From an uncultured Flavobacterium sp. (GTDB lineage Bacteria > Bacteroidota > Bacteroidia > Flavobacteriales > Flavobacteriaceae): a DNA stretch of 9,054 nucleotides. Shown in pieces: positions 6,341 through 9,054 of the stretch (its first letter is position 1; every line of letters begins with the position of its first letter). The translations under genes were made by a program, and so were the position numbers. Under the pieces are notes generated by a model. It worked only from the letters and a program-made list of their open reading frames with translations. It made no database searches and was not told where the DNA came from. The stretch is from positions 1 to 9,054 of the forward strand of contig CAMFLD010000087.1 in NCBI GenBank assembly GCA_945957245.1. Direction: 5' to 3'.

Positions 6341-7154
6341 AAACCATACTTATTTTGTATAAAGAAAAAACTAAAGCCATTAATGATAAATAAAATACGA
6401 TTAAATTTTCATTAACTATTTTGGTTACTAAAATAATACTAAAAACAGTAAACAGGAGTATAAAAACCGGATAGTATTTTTCATTGCTAATCCATGCCCA
6501 TATTTTATACTTCCTACTGATAAAAATCCCTATAAGCCCGGAGCAATAACCCGTGATGCAACCAAAAATTACATCTAAAGGATGATGCGCCCCTACTCCT
6601 ACTCTTGTAGAAGCAATAAGCAAGCCAATTACAATTAAGGAAAAGACCCATAAAATTCTGTTGGTCAACCTTTGTGGCATAAAGGCATACATCAAAATAG
6701 TAATGGTGGTAAAAATACTTATGGAATGTCCCGATGGCAAACTGCTGAATCCCGGCAATACTTTTCCTACGACAGCTATATTATCCCTGCCAAAGGCTTC
6801 AGCAGGTCTTGGAATATGGAAAAAATCTTTGAACAAACGTGAAAATATTCCCGAAACAATCCATGCCGATATTATGCATTCCCAAATTTTGGGCGATTTT
6901 ATCATGAAAATACTCAATAACGATAGTAAAACCAAACAGTCCCCAAGCTGGGTAATGTTATATACCAAAGTAGGATATTTTGAAAATTTTGAATTAATGA
7001 AATAAAAATAATCCTTTTGAATCAGTACATAACCTTCTTTGGATAAGGCATCATGACTGTAAAGAAATAAAATCAATAAAACCAATAAGAGGATAGGGAT
7101 AAAAAATAAGGAAGCTTTTAATTTTGAAAAATTGGCAATAACTTTATCGTTCAT
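6327..7154 (-). CDS. PAP2-family membrane phosphatase (LpxE-like candidate)
   Basis: A 275-residue polytopic membrane protein with the three phosphatase motifs of the PAP2 superfamily in order: KDFFHIPRP (109-117; KX6RP), PSGH (140-143) and TRVGVGAHHPLD (183-194), with Arg184, catalytic His190 and Asp194. In the third motif Thr replaces the usual Ser before Arg. A hydrophobic segment covers 15-32, further helices lie at about 68-85, 90-106, 143-160, 165-182 and 193-212, and two extra C-terminal helices (about 228-245 and 250-268) extend beyond the usual core. Family members remove phosphate from undecaprenyl pyrophosphate, phosphatidate, phosphatidylglycerophosphate or lipid A. Because the gene runs directly into an EptA-like transferase with a 14-base overlap, a lipid A 1-phosphatase (LpxE) role is the favoured inference. 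BacA-like undecaprenyl pyrophosphatase or PgpB activity remains possible. Confidence 0.86.
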   Translation of the reverse strand: MNDKVIANFSKLKASLFFIPILLLVLLILFLYSHDALSKEGYVLIQKDYFYFINSKFSKYPTLVYNITQLGDCLVLLSLLSIFMIKSPKIWECIISAWIVSGIFSRLFKDFFHIPRPAEAFGRDNIAVVGKVLPGFSSLPSGHSISIFTTITILMYAFMPQRLTNRILWVFSLIVIGLLIASTRVGVGAHHPLDVIFGCITGYCSGLIGIFISRKYKIWAWISNEKYYPVFILLFTVFSIILVTKIVNENLIVFYLSLMALVFSLYKISMVYAKR

Positions 7155-7206
7155 AAAACTAGTTAGGGTTAGAATTTATTTCTTTGGCTTATATAACATT
7201 TAACTT

Positions 7207-7233
7207 TAAAAATAACCTATCTAGTTTACCCAA
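7207..7233 (-). promoter_or_regulatory. Weak candidate promoter for the PAP2-EptA operon
   Basis: On the minus strand TTG (7231-7233) and TATTTTTA (7207-7214, one mismatch to TAnnTTTG) are 16 bases apart. They would give a leader of about 46 bases before the ATG at 7154. This is the best match in the 173-base gap but is not strong. Confidence 0.25.
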
Positions 7234-7269
7234 AAGATTTTCTGTACAAAATGTTCCATAATGTATATT

Positions 7270-7290
7270 GATCTTATTTTAATAAGAATC
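7270..7290. repeat. A/T-rich inverted repeat between the NUDIX and PAP2 genes
   Basis: TCTTATT and AATAAGA form a 7-base stem around a tiny T-rich loop (7272-7287). GAT and ATC extend it to 10 pairs with one bulged A. It could be a weak terminator behind the NUDIX gene or a regulator site, but no T-run follows on the minus strand. Confidence 0.3.
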
Positions 7291-7327
7291 CCTGCAATAT
7301 TAGGAAAATTAAAATTAAGACCCATAA

Positions 7328-7930
7328 CTATTTCAGCATCTCCTCTTCTTCAAAAAGAAGTTTGATATTTTCGAAAGAATTCTTCAGAGCTTCCTTCACT
7401 TCCTCCGGTTTAAGCCAAACCGCCTTTTCAATACCTTCATTTTCCTGTGGCATCGGTACGCCTACAAAATCGGAATGCATTTCAAACCAATGTGTTATCT
7501 TAAGTTTGTATTTACCGTTCCGTTTAAATACATGATAGGTTTTTTGGAGTTTCCGGGTAATGGAAAGCCTTCCTACACCTGTCTCCTCCTCTACTTCGCG
7601 CATGGCCGTTTCTTCAATTTCCTCACCCTTTTCAATACCGCCTTTTGGCAAATCCCATTTCCCATTCCTGAAAATGAAAAGCACTTCGCCTTTTTTGTTG
7701 TAAACCAATCCGCCGCCGGCTTTGCAAACGGGAATCTTTTCCTTGAGTTTTTTCAGTATTGCTTTTTCATCCGGATAGTATAAAGAAGCTTTCTTGATTT
7801 TGTTCTGGAACATTTTGATGATGAGTTGTTCTATATCAATGCTTTCCAGCAAAAACAGTTGAAAATCCGTCTCTTTCGAGATTTCATTAGTCAAAAAAAG
7901 TGGTTTATCGTTGACAAAAACTTTATACAT
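7328..7930 (-). CDS. NUDIX hydrolase with an extra N-terminal domain
   Basis: A 200-residue cytoplasmic protein. The Nudix box GX5EX7REVXEEXGV fits exactly at 97-119: Gly97, Glu103, then REVEEETGV at 111-119 with the metal-binding glutamates. The strands around it (AGGGLVYNKKGEVLFI at 71-86, KWDLPKGG at 91-98, KITHWFEMHSD at 144-154) complete a NUDIX fold at about 66-185. The family hydrolyses nucleoside diphosphates linked to another moiety; KWDLPKGGIEKGE resembles proteins acting on dinucleoside polyphosphates or (di)phosphoinositol-like substrates, but the substrate cannot be assigned. Residues 1-65 are an additional domain, starting MYKVFVNDKPLFLTN and rich in Lys/Glu, not part of the NUDIX fold. 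The start codon is separated from the divergent pyrE start by only 8 bases. The tail is acidic (FEEEEMLK). Confidence 0.9.
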   Translation of the reverse strand: MYKVFVNDKPLFLTNEISKETDFQLFLLESIDIEQLIIKMFQNKIKKASLYYPDEKAILKKLKEKIPVCKAGGGLVYNKKGEVLFIFRNGKWDLPKGGIEKGEEIEETAMREVEEETGVGRLSITRKLQKTYHVFKRNGKYKLKITHWFEMHSDFVGVPMPQENEGIEKAVWLKPEEVKEALKNSFENIKLLFEEEEMLK

Positions 7931-7933
7931 TTG
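7926..7933 (+). promoter_or_regulatory. -7 promoter element for pyrE, overlapping the NUDIX start codon
   Basis: TACATTTG matches TAnnTTTG exactly and ends 5 bases before the pyrE ATG at 7939, so transcription would begin at or next to the start codon and yield a leaderless or nearly leaderless mRNA. The element covers the first codon of the divergent NUDIX gene. A TTG lies at 7911-7913 but only 12 bases upstream, closer than usual. Confidence 0.5.
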
Positions 7934-7938
7934 TAACT

Positions 7939-8580
7939 ATGATTTTTAATAAAGACACAGCCGAAAAAACAGCCGAATTGCTTTTACAAATAAATGCAAT
8001 TAAATTGAATCCAAAAAATCCTTTTACATGGGCATCAGGATGGAATTCTCCAATATACTGTGACAACCGCCTAATTCTTTCATTTCCAGCGATAAGAAAT
8101 TATGTAAGGGAAGAATTTTCAAAACATATTGAAAAAGAATTTGGCAAACCCGATGTCATTGCCGGAGTAGCCACAGGAGCTATCGGAATAGGAATGCTGG
8201 TAGCTGAAATCATGGGACTTCCGTTCGTTTATGTACGGCCCGAACCCAAAAAACACGGTCGCCAGAATCAGGTAGAAGGCTTTTTGCAAAAAGGCCAAAA
8301 TGTAGTCGTGGTAGAAGATTTAATCAGCACCGGAAACAGTAGCCTGCTTGCTGTTGAAGCCCTAAAGGAAGCCGGAGCACACGTAAAAGGAATGGCGGCA
8401 ATCTTTACTTACGGTTTTGACGTAGCCGAAGAAAACTTCAAAAAAGCCAACGTAGACCTAAAAACGCTGTCTAACTACGAAAACCTGCTTAATTTGGCTG
8501 TAGCCAAAAATTACATCACCGAAAAGGAATTACAAACGCTGCAGGAATGGCGCAAAAGCCCTTCGACTTGGAATGTCTGA
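7939..8580 (+). CDS. pyrE: Orotate phosphoribosyltransferase
   Basis: A 213-residue cytoplasmic enzyme that joins orotate to PRPP, giving orotidine 5'-monophosphate in de novo pyrimidine synthesis. Signatures: the N-terminal orotate-side segment WASGWNSPIYCDNRLILS (31-48), GVATGAIGIG (76-85), the flexible catalytic loop RPEPKKHGRQNQVEG (100-114) with its lysines and His106, and the 13-residue PRPP-binding motif VVVVEDLISTGNS (122-134) with the acidic pair Glu126-Asp127. Length is normal (about 210). The ATG at 7939 is the first in frame and starts the usual N-terminal helix (KDTAEKTAELLLQINAIKL). It diverges from the NUDIX gene, with only 8 bases between start codons, and is followed in the same direction by an SRPBCC-family gene after a 140-base gap. 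The C-terminus continues past the core for about 30 residues, as in other Bacteroidota homologues. Confidence 0.96.
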   Translation: MIFNKDTAEKTAELLLQINAIKLNPKNPFTWASGWNSPIYCDNRLILSFPAIRNYVREEFSKHIEKEFGKPDVIAGVATGAIGIGMLVAEIMGLPFVYVRPEPKKHGRQNQVEGFLQKGQNVVVVEDLISTGNSSLLAVEALKEAGAHVKGMAAIFTYGFDVAEENFKKANVDLKTLSNYENLLNLAVAKNYITEKELQTLQEWRKSPSTWNV

Positions 8581-8589
8581 GGTTTCTGA

Positions 8590-8638
8590 AGCAAGAAGCA
8601 AGAATATAGAATACAGAAAATAGAATATAGAATATAGA
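8590..8638 (+). repeat. Heptanucleotide tandem repeat, seven units
   Basis: Seven uninterrupted 7-base units follow the pattern A-N3-AGA. The first two are AGCAAGA. Units 3, 6 and 7 are ATATAGA, and units 4 and 5 are single-substitution variants of it (ATACAGA, AAATAGA). The array starts 10 bases after the pyrE stop and is purine-rich on the plus strand. An AGCAAGA followed by a partial copy recurs at 8658-8671, out of phase. Confidence 0.8.
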
Positions 8639-8660
8639 AACATATATAACATAAGATAGC

Positions 8661-8700
8661 AAGAAGCAAACAAGGAGATCTTTCTTCTTTTTTCTTTTTA
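8661..8700 (+). terminator. Possible terminator behind pyrE
   Basis: AAGAAG (8661-8666) pairs with CTTCTT (8684-8689). AAGG (8672-8675) pairs with CTTT (8680-8683, one G-U) inside it, leaving a 5-base bulge and an AGAT loop. A T-rich run follows at 8688-8700. The stem is weak, and the pairing may only reflect the local switch from purine-rich to pyrimidine-rich sequence. Confidence 0.3.
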
Positions 8701-8720
8701 TTTCTTCTAAAAAAAACACT

Positions 8721-9054
8721 ATGAATTTAGAAAGTCCAAAAGTTACCGTAGAAAAATCAGCTCAATATTTATTCGAATCATTATCTGATGTAAAGAATTT
8801 CGAAAAACTGATGCCGGATAATATTGCCAAATTTGAAGTTTTGGGCGATGACATTTTCAATTTTGGACTAAAAGGCATGCCTGAAATCAAACTGAAGATG
8901 AAAGACAAAACACCAACATCCAAAGTGGTTTTAGCCGCTGCCAGCGACAAATTACCTTTTACACTAACCGCCAATATCGATTCCCTGTCAGACACCTCAA
9001 GTGCAGTGCAATTGCATTTTGAAGGCGAATTCAACCCCATGATGGCGATGATGA
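8721..9054 (+). CDS. SRPBCC-family protein (C-terminus beyond window)
   Basis: An open frame of 111 codons runs from the ATG at 8721 to the window edge. It begins MNLESPKVTVEKSAQYLFE and continues with LSDVKNFEKLMPDNIAKFEVLGDD. This is the pattern of the START/Bet v 1-like (SRPBCC) fold: a first beta strand carrying VTVEKS, a helix with the QYLFESLSDVKNFEKLMP motif, then alternating beta strands (FNFGLKGMPEIKLKMKDK, KVVLAAASDKLPF, SAVQLHFEGEF). The last visible residues, FNPMMAMM, begin the long C-terminal helix of the fold. Such proteins bind hydrophobic ligands, but the ligand here is unknown. No signal peptide or membrane segment is seen. It lies downstream of pyrE in the same direction, beyond a heptad repeat and a possible terminator. 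No TAnnTTTG match lies in the gap. Confidence 0.8.
   Translation, partial: MNLESPKVTVEKSAQYLFESLSDVKNFEKLMPDNIAKFEVLGDDIFNFGLKGMPEIKLKMKDKTPTSKVVLAAASDKLPFTLTANIDSLSDTSSAVQLHFEGEFNPMMAMM

Noticed and set aside
6661..7005. Open frame of 114 codons on the plus strand inside the PAP2 gene
   Set aside because: It lies wholly within a gene with three intact catalytic motifs on the other strand and shows no domain of its own.
3442..7154. A defence or genomic island
   Set aside because: No integrase, transposase, tRNA, direct-repeat boundary or change in base use is visible; the genes are common envelope and metal families.
7475..7783. Open frame of 102 codons on the plus strand inside the NUDIX gene
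   Set aside because: Antisense to an intact Nudix box; no recognisable motif or promoter.
7911..7930. Sigma-70 style promoter from TTGACA and TATACAT ahead of pyrE
   Set aside because: The two hexamer-like sequences are only about 7 bases apart, far below the 17 needed, and the Bacteroidota -7 element fits better.
8516..9040. Minus-strand open frames across the pyrE end, the heptad repeat and the SRPBCC gene
   Set aside because: The first translates the repeat and pyrimidine tract into low-complexity sequence; the second is antisense to a good SRPBCC frame.

Overview
The window looks like chromosomal DNA of a member of the Bacteroidota, most likely the Flavobacteriaceae (Flavobacterium or a near relative). 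The reasons are low G+C, A-rich sequence instead of Shine-Dalgarno motifs before start codons, several matches to the Bacteroidota -7 promoter element TAnnTTTG, and gene families typical of that group (a stand-alone PASTA membrane protein beside rluD, an SRPBCC gene behind pyrE). No rRNA, tRNA, CRISPR array, insertion sequence, integrase or phage gene is visible. Twelve genes cover almost everything, two of them cut by the window edges (rluD and the SRPBCC gene). No stretch over 300 bases lacks a gene; the longest gaps are about 176, 173, 140, 135 and 99 bases.

Layout. (1) 1-1080, minus: a PASTA-domain membrane protein followed by rluD, overlapping by 11 bases. (2) 1257-3431, plus: ddl (D-Ala-D-Ala ligase), a zinc-ribbon membrane protein of unknown role 3 bases later, and coaD (phosphopantetheine adenylyltransferase). 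Regions 1 and 2 diverge from a gap with a -7 element facing each way. (3) 3442-4684, minus: a VIT1/CCC1-type metal transporter and an overlapping HEAT-repeat protein, with a 16-base perfect palindrome just before the transporter start. (4) 4820-7154, minus: a PAP2 membrane phosphatase and an EptA/MCR-type phosphoethanolamine transferase overlapping by 14 bases, probably a lipid A head-group remodelling pair. (5) 7328-7930, minus: a NUDIX hydrolase with an extra N-terminal domain, divergent from (6) 7939-9054, plus: pyrE and an SRPBCC-family gene. A heptanucleotide tandem repeat and a purine/pyrimidine-asymmetric tract separate the last two.

Most of this is housekeeping: peptidoglycan precursor synthesis (ddl, perhaps the PASTA protein), coenzyme A (coaD), pyrimidines (pyrE), 23S rRNA modification (rluD). 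The accessory part is 3442-7154, which carries envelope and metal functions. I see no convincing wholly new system. The items most worth a second look are the phosphatase-transferase pair, whose transferase lacks an active-site disulfide and a pocket lysine, the palindrome before the transporter, the 8-base divergent NUDIX/pyrE junction that suggests a leaderless pyrE mRNA, and the heptad repeat after pyrE.
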